NCBI RefSeq assembly: GCF_018612875.1
Contig: NZ_JAGGRI010000024.1
Location: 163,899-227,898 of the forward strand
From: Lysobacter sp. ISL-50
GTDB taxonomy: Bacteria; Pseudomonadota; Gammaproteobacteria; Xanthomonadales; Xanthomonadaceae
DNA: 64,000 bases
Direction of reading: 5' to 3'
The notes beneath the pieces were generated by a model. That model made no database searches and was not told the origin of the DNA. It saw nothing but the letters and a program-made list of their open reading frames with translations. A program made the position numbers and the translations under genes. Position 1 is the first letter of the stretch. Every line of letters starts with the position of its first letter. Below, in pieces: positions 47,507 through 56,124 of the stretch.

Positions 47507-49117
47507 TCATTTTGCCGCCACGCAAATCGGCGCGAACGGCGCGCGCGCCAGCGGGCACAGTTCGATCTCGGCCAAGCTGTCGGCGACCGGCAGGCAGGCG
47601 CCGCCGACGCTGAGGCCGTACAGCGCCATGCGCTCGGCGGCGGGGTGGTCCACGCGCACCGGACGCAGCAGCCACAGCGGGCCGGGGTGGGTCGCGACAG
47701 TACGCTCGACGCGTTCCTGCAGGCGCGTGCAGCGCTGCGGGTCCATGAAGTTGTTGCGGATCGCCAGCGCCGGCACTTCGCGCGGCAGGAAGGCGACGGC
47801 GTGCGCGATCGGGTTCTCGGTGCTGGTCAGCACGATGCTGCCCTGGGGCAAGGCCGGGAAAGTCACTTCGATCATCGGCGAGCGGAACGGGTCGCGGCCC
47901 CAATTGGGATGCTTGGTCGGCGCGATCACCAGCACCATCGCGATCAGCATCGCGGTGCGGGTCCAGCGCTTGGCGAACAGCATCGACACGACGCCGACGA
48001 TCAACAGCGAGAACAGCAGCTCCAACGGCAACAGGTAGCGGTAGATGCCGTAAAACGTCAGCCAGGAGAAATAGCCGACCGCGACGAAGGCCAGCAGCGG
48101 CCAGCGCAGCGCGGCGGCGTTTTGCTCGGCGGCGATGAGCCCGGGGTCGGCCTGCGCCGGGCCTGGACCGGCCTGCGCCGCGTCGATGCCGCGATCGCGG
48201 CGCAGCCATAGCCACGCGGCCAGCGCGCACAGGCCCAGCAGTACGCGCGGGTCCGCCAGCAGCGGTTCGGAGAAGTCGCGGCCGCGGCGCAGCAGGCGCA
48301 GCGGCGCGTCGAGAATCTCGACCGCGTTCTCGGGCAGATAGCGCTTATCGCGCCAGGAATCGGCGATGGTGTCGGGCGACAGGAACCATTGATTGAAATA
48401 CGGGAACAGCGGATTGCCGTGGTGCTGCCACAGATACCAGCCCCACGGCCCCCAGCACAGCGCGGCGGCGATGCCGCCGCCGACCGCCAGCGCGCCGATG
48501 CGCAGCGGCAATTGCCGCACCGGCCCGGCAAGCGCGGCCGCGGCGATGAAGCCCAGGCAGTAGGTCACGCCGGTCAGCTTGAAACCGGCGGCGGCGCCGG
48601 CCATCAGCCCGATCGGCAGCCAGGTCGCGACCGGCCCGCGCCGCTGCTGCGACTGCGCCAGCCACAGCAGCGCGCCGAGCATGAACGCGGCGACGATGTG
48701 GTCGTTGAAGATCGCCGCCGTGCCCGGATACACCGCCGCGCCGGTGATCGCCACGAAACCGGCGATCCAGGTGCGCGCGCGGCTGCGCTGCGCCGGCATC
48801 AGCGTATCCAGCAGGCGCAGGCCGAAATACAGCGCCAGCAGGCTGGGAATCGCCAGCCAGATCGCGATCGGCACGCCGCCCAGGCCGGCGCGGACCATCA
48901 GCGCGAAGGGGATATCGACGATCGGGTTGTGCCAACTCTGCAACTGCGCCGGCGCGATGTCGCCCGCCAGCCGGCCTTCCAGCCATGCCAACGGCGTATA
49001 CAGGTGATAGTTACGCAGATCCCAGTTCGCGTCCTGGCGCAGCACGATCGTGGCGATCGCGGTGAAGAATAGGGCGACCAGCGCGGCGGTCCGCCGGGAA
49101 GCGCGCTCAGCGGGCAT
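47507..49117 (-). CDS. polytopic membrane protein, GT-C-like glycosyltransferase
   Basis: 536 aa with about ten to eleven membrane helices. The first luminal loop has the acidic motif RQDANWDLRNYHLYTPLAWL, typical of GT-C enzymes, followed by SWHNPIVDIPFALM. A C-terminal soluble domain (about residues 420-536) is exposed to the periplasm. The specific donor is unknown. Neighbours (glmU, GT2/GtrA) fit envelope glycan metabolism. Confidence 0.78.
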   Translation of the reverse strand: MPAERASRRTAALVALFFTAIATIVLRQDANWDLRNYHLYTPLAWLEGRLAGDIAPAQLQSWHNPIVDIPFALMVRAGLGGVPIAIWLAIPSLLALYFGLRLLDTLMPAQRSRARTWIAGFVAITGAAVYPGTAAIFNDHIVAAFMLGALLWLAQSQQRRGPVATWLPIGLMAGAAAGFKLTGVTYCLGFIAAAALAGPVRQLPLRIGALAVGGGIAAALCWGPWGWYLWQHHGNPLFPYFNQWFLSPDTIADSWRDKRYLPENAVEILDAPLRLLRRGRDFSEPLLADPRVLLGLCALAAWLWLRRDRGIDAAQAGPGPAQADPGLIAAEQNAAALRWPLLAFVAVGYFSWLTFYGIYRYLLPLELLFSLLIVGVVSMLFAKRWTRTAMLIAMVLVIAPTKHPNWGRDPFRSPMIEVTFPALPQGSIVLTSTENPIAHAVAFLPREVPALAIRNNFMDPQRCTRLQERVERTVATHPGPLWLLRPVRVDHPAAERMALYGLSVGGACLPVADSLAEIELCPLARAPFAPICVAAK

Positions 49118-49203
49118 GCATAGTCCTGGGTAAGGCAGTTGGTAAGATTCGGCCCTGACGGGGGGCCCACGTCAAGCAACCGAATGTAAGGAAGGTTTCA
49201 TAC

Positions 49204-50592
49204 ATGGCTCAAGAGTCGATGAACCAGTTGCACATCGTCATCCTCGCCGCGGGCGAGGGCAAGCGCATGAAGTCGGCGACGGCCAAGGTGCTGCAGAAGA
49301 TCGCCGGGCGGCCGATGCTGGCCCAGGTGATCGACACCGCGCGTGCGCTGCGCCCGGCCGGCATCCATGTCGTCTACGGCCACGGCGGCGAACAGGTGCG
49401 GCAGGCCTTCCAGGGCCAGCCCGACCTGCATTGGGCCGAACAGGCGCAGCGCCTAGGCACCGGTCACGCCGTCCAGCAGGCGATGCCGGGCGTGCCGCAG
49501 GACGCGCGGGTGCTGGTGCTGTACGGGGACGTCCCGCTGATTACCCCGCAGACCTTGCAGTCGCTGCTGGATTCGCCCGGACGCCTGGCGGTGTTGGTCG
49601 CCGATCTGGACGATCCCAGCGGCTACGGCCGCATCGTGCGCGATCCCGAAGGCCGGGTCGGCAGCATCGTCGAGCACAAGGACGCCAACGAAGAACAGCG
49701 CGAGATCCGCACCGTCAACACCGGCATCCTGGTCGCCGACGGCGAACCGCTGCGGCGCTGGCTGGACCGGCTGGGCAACGACAACGCGCAGGGCGAGTAC
49801 TACCTCACCGACGTGTTCGCCGCCGCCACCGCCGAATACAGCCCGGCGGAAATGGTCCACGTGGCCGATCCGATCGAAGTCGAAGGCGCCAACGATCCGT
49901 GGCAGCTGGCCCAGCTCGAACGCGCCTACCAGCGCCGCGCCGCGCGCGCGTTGTGCGTGCAGGGCGCGCGCCTGGCCGATCCGGCGCGCTTCGACCAGCG
50001 CGGCGAGGTCCGCGTCGGCCAGGACGTGGAGATCGATGTCGATGTCGTGCTGGAAGGCACGGTCGAACTCGGCGACGGCGTGATCGTCGGGCCGTTCTGC
50101 CGGCTCAAGGACGTCAAGCTCGGCGCCGGCACCGTGGTGCGCGCGCATTGCGATCTCGACGGCGTGGTGGTCGAAGGCGCGGCGCAGATCGGCCCGTATT
50201 CGCGCCTGCGTCCGGGCACCGTGCTCGCCGACGGCGCGCACGTGGGCAATTTCGTCGAGACCAAGAACGCGAAAATCGGCGTGGGCAGCAAGGCCAACCA
50301 TCTGACCTATCTGGGCGACGCGATGATCGGCGCGGGCGTCAACGTCGGCGCCGGCACCATCACCTGCAATTACGACGGGGTGAACAAGTCGGTGACCACG
50401 ATCGAGGACGGCGCCTTCATCGGCTCCAATTCCTCGCTGGTGGCGCCGGTGACGATCGGCAGGAACGCGACCATCGCCGCCGGTTCGGTCATCACCAAGC
50501 CGGCGCCGGCGGATCAGCTGACGGTGGCGCGCGCGCACCAATCGACGGTGGAAGGTTGGAAGCGGCCGGTCAAGAAAAAACCGCAGGACTGA
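49204..50592 (+). CDS. glmU: bifunctional GlmU uridyltransferase/acetyltransferase
   Basis: 462 aa. The N-terminal pyrophosphorylase has [11 protein letters not shown] and [13 protein letters not shown]; the C-terminal left-handed beta helix has [29 protein letters not shown] and NYDGVNKS. It makes UDP-GlcNAc from glucosamine-1-phosphate for peptidoglycan and lipopolysaccharide. AAGGAAGG precedes the ATG. The glmS gene lies about 13 kb downstream, separated by a different module. Confidence 0.98.
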   Translation: MAQESMNQLHIVILAAGEGKRMKSATAKVLQKIAGRPMLAQVIDTARALRPAGIHVVYGHGGEQVRQAFQGQPDLHWAEQAQRLGTGHAVQQAMPGVPQDARVLVLYGDVPLITPQTLQSLLDSPGRLAVLVADLDDPSGYGRIVRDPEGRVGSIVEHKDANEEQREIRTVNTGILVADGEPLRRWLDRLGNDNAQGEYYLTDVFAAATAEYSPAEMVHVADPIEVEGANDPWQLAQLERAYQRRAARALCVQGARLADPARFDQRGEVRVGQDVEIDVDVVLEGTVELGDGVIVGPFCRLKDVKLGAGTVVRAHCDLDGVVVEGAAQIGPYSRLRPGTVLADGAHVGNFVETKNAKIGVGSKANHLTYLGDAMIGAGVNVGAGTITCNYDGVNKSVTTIEDGAFIGSNSSLVAPVTIGRNATIAAGSVITKPAPADQLTVARAHQSTVEGWKRPVKKKPQD

Positions 50593-50638
50593 GCGGCGGC
50601 GGGGCGCCAGGCCTCGCGCAAACCGTTCACCGCGAAGG

Positions 50639-50668
50639 CTCGGGACGCCGATCGGCGTCCCGAGTTTC
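50639..50668 (+). terminator. terminator after glmU
   Basis: A 26-base perfect palindrome (arms CTCGGGACGCCGA) followed by TTTCT. The T-run is short, so efficiency is uncertain. Confidence 0.8.
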
Positions 50669-50746
50669 TACTGCGCCCCGCCGTTGTCGCGGCGGGGCAG
50701 ATCATCGAACATCCGCGACGGATGCGTCGCCTTGCGGCGGGCGCGA

Positions 50747-51616
50747 TCAAGGAACGTAGGTCACCGACTCGGTCGAGCCCACCTGCGCCTTGACGATCTG
50801 CGTGTAGTACGCGGCCGCCGTGGTGGTGTTGAGGAAGGCGTTCGGCGCCCAGATCATCACGCCTTGATAGCCGTTGCTGGCGACGCTCGCGGAGATCGTC
50901 CCGGCTTGCGAGGCCGAACTGAACTGCGGCGAGATGCCCAGGAACAAGTTGCTCTTCAGCATGCCGTAGCCGACATAGGGCGTGAGATAGCTGACGCTGC
51001 CGCCGTAGGTCATCTCATAGCCTTCGGTGAGCTGCGTGGCCGCGTTGGTGGGCGAGCTGAAATACTGCGAGTCGGACCACAGCGCCTTGCTCAGGGTCTT
51101 GCCGGAAAAATACGGATTGGCGCGGATCGCCTTGAGCACGTTATAGAACGCGGTCGCGTTGCCCGAGCAGGAGGAGTATTCGTCGTCGACGCTGATGCCG
51201 TTGAGGTCGTACTTCACCACCTCGGCCACCATCGCGTTGCCGAGCTTGGTCGCCGCGCTGGCGCTCATGTTGCACGACCAGCCCGCGTTCTGATGATTGC
51301 CCAGATACGAGATCTGCACCTTGATCCCCTTCTGCTGCAACTCCCGGACGATGTCGATGTTGTCCTTCAGGATCGCGCTCATCTCCGAGTTGTAGTACAG
51401 CACGGGAGCGTTGGGCTTGCTGCCGTTGATGTTGGCGGCGAACAGCACGAGGTCGGAGAAGAACGGCTTGCCGGTGCTGCTTACCAGATAGTGGCCGACG
51501 TCTTTCACGTCTTGCGGCGATGGATTGTTCAGGAATACGACGTTGCGCGCCGAAGCCGCGAAACTTGCAAGAAATGCCATTAGACCGGCGGCCAAAAGCG
51601 TAGATTTGCGAAGCAT
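50747..51616 (-). CDS. secreted GH18 endo-beta-N-acetylglucosaminidase, EndoH type
   Basis: 289 aa. Signal peptide MLRKSTLLAAGLMAFLASFA ending at ASA. The TIM-barrel catalytic motif is YDLNGISVDDEYSSC, matching EndoH YGLDGVDFDDEY with the last Asp and Glu of DxDDE kept. KVQISYLGNHQNAGWSCNMS and GYQGVMIWAPNAF are further barrel strands. AGGAGA precedes the start. EndoH enzymes cut the chitobiose core of N-glycans, consistent with a predatory or lytic soil bacterium. Confidence 0.85.
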   Translation of the reverse strand: MLRKSTLLAAGLMAFLASFAASARNVVFLNNPSPQDVKDVGHYLVSSTGKPFFSDLVLFAANINGSKPNAPVLYYNSEMSAILKDNIDIVRELQQKGIKVQISYLGNHQNAGWSCNMSASAATKLGNAMVAEVVKYDLNGISVDDEYSSCSGNATAFYNVLKAIRANPYFSGKTLSKALWSDSQYFSSPTNAATQLTEGYEMTYGGSVSYLTPYVGYGMLKSNLFLGISPQFSSASQAGTISASVASNGYQGVMIWAPNAFLNTTTAAAYYTQIVKAQVGSTESVTYVP

Positions 51617-52032
51617 TGGCGAATCTCCTGTTCTGTTTTTTGGAAAAAACATTCGATTTGACGGGCGCGAACGTCCTGTCGCGATTGAGGTTCACGACCC
51701 TCCTGTCTAGAAACGGAAGCGAAGGCCACTCCCCTACATCGATGATCGTAGATTCAATGCTTCGCGCGCGATGCGATCACGTGCGCAACTTCGCCGCGAT
51801 ACCAAGGATCGCTTGCCTGGCCATTGCGGCGAGGCGGATGCGGGCGTCGTCGCCCGCGACTGCGATGGTGTGAACGGATGCCGCCATCGCGCATCGATGG
51901 CGATGCCGCACGGACTGCGAATCGAACATCGCTGTGTCGCCAATGTTCGCAAGCGCGCCGCGCGCCGCGATCGAAACCGCGGCGCGCAGTGCGATGGATC
52001 GAACGTCCGCGATCGCGGACGTTCGAATGACT
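51617..52032. other. intergenic region upstream of the GH18 gene
   Basis: About 415 bases with no credible gene. The first part is the leader and promoter of the leftward GH18 gene; the rest has several CGATCG-rich inverted stretches but no identifiable element. Confidence 0.45.
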
Positions 52033-52782
52033 TCAGCGCGTACCGCCGCCGGCCAGCAACTGCTCGCCGGTGAGCCAGTACGAATCGTCCGACGCCAGGA
52101 ACACCGCGATCGAAGCGATGTCGTTCGGCTGGCCGATGCGTCCCAGCGGCGTCTGTCCGACCGCCCAGCTTTCGAAGTCCGAACCGATGAAGCCGGCCGA
52201 CACCGTGCCCTCGGTTTCGATCATGCCCGGGTTGAGCGAATTGACCCGGATCTTGCGCGGGCCGAGTTCCCGCGAAAGCACGCCGGTGATCGCGTCCACC
52301 GCGCCCTTGGTGCCGGTGTAGACCGCGCTGTCGGCCGGCGTGATGCGGCTGACGACCGAGCCGATGTTGATGACGCTGGCGCCTTCGCCCAGATGCGGCG
52401 ACGCCGCCTGGGTGGTCAGCAGCAGGCCGAGCACGTTGACGTTGAACTGCTGGTGGAACTGTTCTTCGGTGATCTCCGCCAGCGGCGCGAACGCGTAGAT
52501 GCCGGAGTTGTTGACCAGCGTGTCGAGACGGCCGAACTGCTTGATCGTGGCATCGACGATGGCCTTGGCGTCGGCGGCCTTGGACACGTCGCCCTGCACG
52601 GCGATGGCCTTGCCGCCGGCCGCCTCGATGGCCGCGACCACGGCGTCGGCGCCGGCCTTGCTGGAAGCGTAGTTGACCGCGACCGACGCGCCCTGCGCGG
52701 CCAGCGATTTGGCGATGGCCGCGCCGATGCCCTTGGATGCGCCGGTGACCAGGGCGACCTTGCCTGCGAGTTTGTTGCTCAT
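52033..52782 (-). CDS. SDR-family oxidoreductase (FabG-like)
   Basis: 249 aa. Cofactor motif VTGASKGIGAAIAKSL, NNSGIYAF in place of NNAG, catalytic Ser in NIGSVVS and the YTGTK catalytic Tyr/Lys pair; PGMIETEGT follows. NAD(P)H-dependent reductase of unknown substrate. Divergent from a small HTH regulator with a shared palindromic operator, so it is probably its regulated target. Confidence 0.93.
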   Translation of the reverse strand: MSNKLAGKVALVTGASKGIGAAIAKSLAAQGASVAVNYASSKAGADAVVAAIEAAGGKAIAVQGDVSKAADAKAIVDATIKQFGRLDTLVNNSGIYAFAPLAEITEEQFHQQFNVNVLGLLLTTQAASPHLGEGASVINIGSVVSRITPADSAVYTGTKGAVDAITGVLSRELGPRKIRVNSLNPGMIETEGTVSAGFIGSDFESWAVGQTPLGRIGQPNDIASIAVFLASDDSYWLTGEQLLAGGGTR

Positions 52783-52828
52783 GACGGTTTGATTCCTGTG
52801 GGGTGGGTGAAGCGGGGTTAAATTCCAG

Positions 52829-52857
52829 TAGTTCAAAACATATGAACTATTGAACTA
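52829..52857. promoter_or_regulatory. operator between SDR and HTH genes
   Basis: Inverted repeat TAGTTCA-N7-TGAACTA at 52829-52849, followed after one base by a direct copy TGAACTA (52851-52857). The site is AT-rich and lies 28 bases before the HTH start, ideal for autorepression and control of the divergent SDR gene. Confidence 0.75.
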
Positions 52858-52884
52858 GAAATCAAGGGCCGATAAGATGGCGCC

Positions 52885-53265
52885 ATGAAACCGCTGGTGC
52901 ACCCCTCGATCGAGGACATCACCGTGGAGGGCGTTCTCCACGCACTGTCCGACCCCGTGCGCGCGGCGATCTACGCCCAGATCGCCGGGTCGGCCTGCGC
53001 CATGAACTGCTCGAATTTCCTGCAGATCAGCGACCGCGACATTCCCAAGTCCACGCTGTCCCTGCATTTTCGCGCCTTGCGCGAGGCCGGGCTGATCCGC
53101 AGTGAGCGCTTTGGTGTCGAGATGCACAACACCACGCGTTGCGCCGACATCGAACAGCGTTTCCCTGGATTGCTGCCGGCGATCCTGCAGGCGCACGCGG
53201 CGCAATCGGCCGGACGCGCGCGCGCGGCCAAGCGCCGCCTCGGTGCGGCGAAAAGAGCCGACTGA
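52885..53265 (+). CDS. ArsR-like winged-helix transcriptional regulator
   Basis: 126 aa. LHALSDPVRAAIYAQIAGSA is the ArsR-type first helices; recognition region IPKSTLSLHFRALREAGLIR, then SERFGVEMHNTTRCADI for the wing. Two Cys (SACAMNC) lie between helices and could sense thiol stress or metal, but this is speculation. The C-terminus is Arg/Ala-rich. It presumably binds the palindrome upstream. Confidence 0.9.
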   Translation: MKPLVHPSIEDITVEGVLHALSDPVRAAIYAQIAGSACAMNCSNFLQISDRDIPKSTLSLHFRALREAGLIRSERFGVEMHNTTRCADIEQRFPGLLPAILQAHAAQSAGRARAAKRRLGAAKRAD

Positions 53266-53315
53266 TCAGGCGACAGAAGATCGAGCGGCGCGGAGCGATC
53301 CGCGCCGGCAGGCGA

Positions 53316-54620
53316 TCAGTCCGGCAACACCATCGACACGCACAGGCCGCCGCCGTCGCGATTGAGCAGGGCGATGCGGCCGCCGTGCGCTTCGGCGATT
53401 TCGCGCGCCAGCGCCAATCCCAGGCCGGTGCCGTTGCGCTTGGTCGAATAGAACGGCAGCAGCGCGTTGGACAGCACCGCGTCGTTCATGCCGGTTCCGC
53501 GATCGAGAATGTCGATGCGCCAGGCATCCTGCACCCGCCGCAACTGCAGTCGCACCTCGTCGGCTGGCGATCCAGATTCGTGCGCGTTCTTGAGCAGATT
53601 GATCAGGCACTGCTCGAGCTGGGCCACATCGACCCGCGCAATCGCGTCGCCCTGCACGCCGTCGTAGGCGAAATCCACCTGGCTGCGCAGTTGTTCGACG
53701 AAGCGCGACCACTCGATCGGCTCCAGCCGCGGCGAGGGCAGCTTGGCGAACCGCGCGTAGTCGCGGATGAAGCCTTCCAGATGGCGCGCGCGTTCTTCGA
53801 TGGTCTTGAGCGCGGTCGGCAGCCGTTCGTACTGGCCGCGCCGCACCAGCTCGGCGCCGGAATGGGCGAGCGAGGCGATCGGCGCCAGCGAGTTGTTGAG
53901 CTCGTGGCTGATCACCCGGATCACCTTCTTCCAGGTCTGCACTTCCTGCCGGCGCAGTTCCGCGGTGAGCTGGCGCAGCAGCACCAGTTCGTGGGCGCGG
54001 CCGTTGAGGCGGAAAATGCGCCGCGACAGGTGGTAGATCTCTTCGTTCTCGATATCGCCGACGCTGAACATGCCGTCGCCGCCGCGCTCGATGGCTTCCT
54101 GCATCGGCACCGGCGCGCGCGACAATAGTTCGCGGAAATCCTGGCCTTCCAGGCGGCGGCCTTCGCCGAGCATCTTGCGCGCGGCCAGATTGCCGTGGAC
54201 GATGCGCCGCGACGGATCGACCAGCATCATCGCCACCGGCGTGTTCTGCACCATCGTGTCGAGCAGCAGTTCGCGCTGGACCAGGCTCAGGCGCTGCTCG
54301 CGCAGCGCGTCGCCCAGACGGTTGTGGCTGGCGACCAGTTCGCCCAGCTCGCCCTTGCCGGGCCAGTTGAAGCTGATCGAATAATCGCCGTCGCGATAAC
54401 TGGCGACCGAGCCTGCCAGCGCGCGGAACAGCGAATTCATCGGCGCGAACGCGCGCCGCACCTGATAGACCAGCAACGGCGCCAGCACCGCCAGCACGAT
54501 CGCCAGCGCCAGCCACGGCCGCGCCAGATACCGCGACAGCCACAAGGTCGCCGCCGCGCCGACCGCGAGATAGGCCAGCGCGATCGCACTGAACACCAGA
54601 CTCAAGGGTAGCCGGCGCAT
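53316..54620 (-). CDS. NtrY-like sensor histidine kinase
   Basis: 434 aa. Two N-terminal membrane helices (LSLVFSAIALAYLAVGAAAT and PWLALAIVLAVLAPLLVYQV) are followed by a HAMP-like linker and a PAS-like region (NTPVAMMLVDPSRRIVHGNL). The H-box is VISHELNNSLAPIASLAHS, and the ATP-binding lid has LINLLKNAHE, DRGTGM and GTGLGLALAREIAEAHGG. It lies ten bases downstream of the sigma-54 activator gene, a co-transcribed pair. Confidence 0.93.
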   Translation of the reverse strand: MRRLPLSLVFSAIALAYLAVGAAATLWLSRYLARPWLALAIVLAVLAPLLVYQVRRAFAPMNSLFRALAGSVASYRDGDYSISFNWPGKGELGELVASHNRLGDALREQRLSLVQRELLLDTMVQNTPVAMMLVDPSRRIVHGNLAARKMLGEGRRLEGQDFRELLSRAPVPMQEAIERGGDGMFSVGDIENEEIYHLSRRIFRLNGRAHELVLLRQLTAELRRQEVQTWKKVIRVISHELNNSLAPIASLAHSGAELVRRGQYERLPTALKTIEERARHLEGFIRDYARFAKLPSPRLEPIEWSRFVEQLRSQVDFAYDGVQGDAIARVDVAQLEQCLINLLKNAHESGSPADEVRLQLRRVQDAWRIDILDRGTGMNDAVLSNALLPFYSTKRNGTGLGLALAREIAEAHGGRIALLNRDGGGLCVSMVLPD

Positions 54621-54629
54621 GATCGCTCC

Positions 54630-55991
54630 TCAGTCGCGCTTGATGCCGAGCCGTTCCAGGCGACGGTACAGCGCCTGGCGCGACAGCCCCAATTCGCTCG
54701 CGGCCTGGGCCAGCACGCCGCCGGCGCGTTCGAGCGCGGCTTCGATGCTGACGCGGTCGAGCTCGTCGCCGCCGTTCCCGGCCGCGGCCGTCGGCGCCGG
54801 CGCCGACGGCAGGCCGAGGTCGGCCGCGCCGATGCTGTCGCCGCGCGCCAGCAGCGCCGCGCGCTGCAAGGTGTTGCGCAATTCGCGCACGTTGCCGGGC
54901 CAGTGGTGGGCCAGCAGTGCGCGTTCGGCGTCTTCGCCCAGGCGCTTGCCGGCGGCCAGCGGGTTGTCGCGCAGGAACAAGCGCGCCAGCGGCAATACGT
55001 CGTCGCGGCGGTCGGCCAGCGGCGGCAGATCGATCTGGATGGTGTTGAGGCGGTAATAGAGGTCTTCGCGAAAGCGGCCGTCGCGGATCATCGCCGGCAG
55101 GTCGGCATTGGTCGCGCTGATCACCCGCACCTTGACCTGACGTTCGCGATTGGAGCCCAGGCGCTCGAAGCGGCCGGTTTCCAGCACGCGCAGCAATTTC
55201 ATCTGCCCGGCCGGCGGCAGGTTGCCGATTTCGTCCAGGAACAAGGTGCCGCCGTCGGCGGCTTCGAACTTGCCTTCGCGCATCTTGTTGGCGCCGGTGT
55301 AGGCGCCGGCCTCGCTTCCGAACAATTCCGCTTCGATCAGTTCGGTCGGCAGCGCGCCGCAGTTCAAGGTCACGAACGGGCCGGACTTGACCGCGGAGTT
55401 GGCCTGGACGATCTCGGCGATCTTTTCCTTGCCCGCGCCGTTAGGCCCGGTGATCAGCACCGGCACGTCGGCGCGGGCGACATGGCAGGCCAGTTCGATC
55501 ACCCGCGCCAGCGGTTCGGAGCCGAACACCAGGCCGCGCAGGTCGTAGCGCGCTTCCAGTTCGCGATGCGCGCGGCGGCGCTGCTCGTGCAGGCGCGAGA
55601 CCTCGCGCGTGCTGTTGCTCAGTTCGAGCAGGTTCTCGACGCTGGCCAGCAGTTTCTGATCGTCCCAGGGCTTGGCCAGATAGTCGGCGGCGCCGGCCTT
55701 GGCCAGATCGACGGCGATGTCCAGGTGCGTCCACGCGGTCAGCAGGATGATCGGCAGGTCCGGATAACGCGCGCGGATCGCGCGGAACAGCGCTACGCCT
55801 TCTTCGCCGGAGGTGGTGTCGGCGGTGAAGTTCATGTCCTGCAGCACCAGGCCGATGTCGTCGCGGGCGAGCCGCTCCAGGCCTTCCTCGGGCGATTGCG
55901 CGGTGACCACCTGGATCTCGCGCAGACCGAACAGAAGATCCAGCGCGGTGCCGACCGCCGGGTTGTCGTCGATGACCAGGACCGTGCGCAT
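54630..55991 (-). CDS. sigma-54-dependent response regulator
   Basis: 453 aa. Receiver domain at 1-125 with phospho-acceptor Asp52 (VLQDMNF). AAA+ domain: Walker A GPNGAGKE, the sigma-54-binding loop as GAYTGA (a GAFTGA variant), Walker B GGTLFLDEIG, and RFREDLYYRLN. The C-terminal Fis-type HTH is VLAQAASELGLSRQALYRRL. It activates sigma-54 polymerase after phosphorylation by the neighbouring kinase. Start at 55991 gives the canonical MRTVLVIDDNPAVG. Confidence 0.95.
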   Translation of the reverse strand: MRTVLVIDDNPAVGTALDLLFGLREIQVVTAQSPEEGLERLARDDIGLVLQDMNFTADTTSGEEGVALFRAIRARYPDLPIILLTAWTHLDIAVDLAKAGAADYLAKPWDDQKLLASVENLLELSNSTREVSRLHEQRRRAHRELEARYDLRGLVFGSEPLARVIELACHVARADVPVLITGPNGAGKEKIAEIVQANSAVKSGPFVTLNCGALPTELIEAELFGSEAGAYTGANKMREGKFEAADGGTLFLDEIGNLPPAGQMKLLRVLETGRFERLGSNRERQVKVRVISATNADLPAMIRDGRFREDLYYRLNTIQIDLPPLADRRDDVLPLARLFLRDNPLAAGKRLGEDAERALLAHHWPGNVRELRNTLQRAALLARGDSIGAADLGLPSAPAPTAAAGNGGDELDRVSIEAALERAGGVLAQAASELGLSRQALYRRLERLGIKRD

Positions 55992-56124
55992 CAGAGTTCC
56001 GTTGTGATGAAAGAGCACAATGCCCGCGATCGAGCCGTGCCGAGTATGCCAGCGGCGACGCGGGGCGGCGAATCGCCGTTGCGGCGACGACGCCTGCCGC
56101 GGTGGGCGAACAGGCGTCGCGCGC

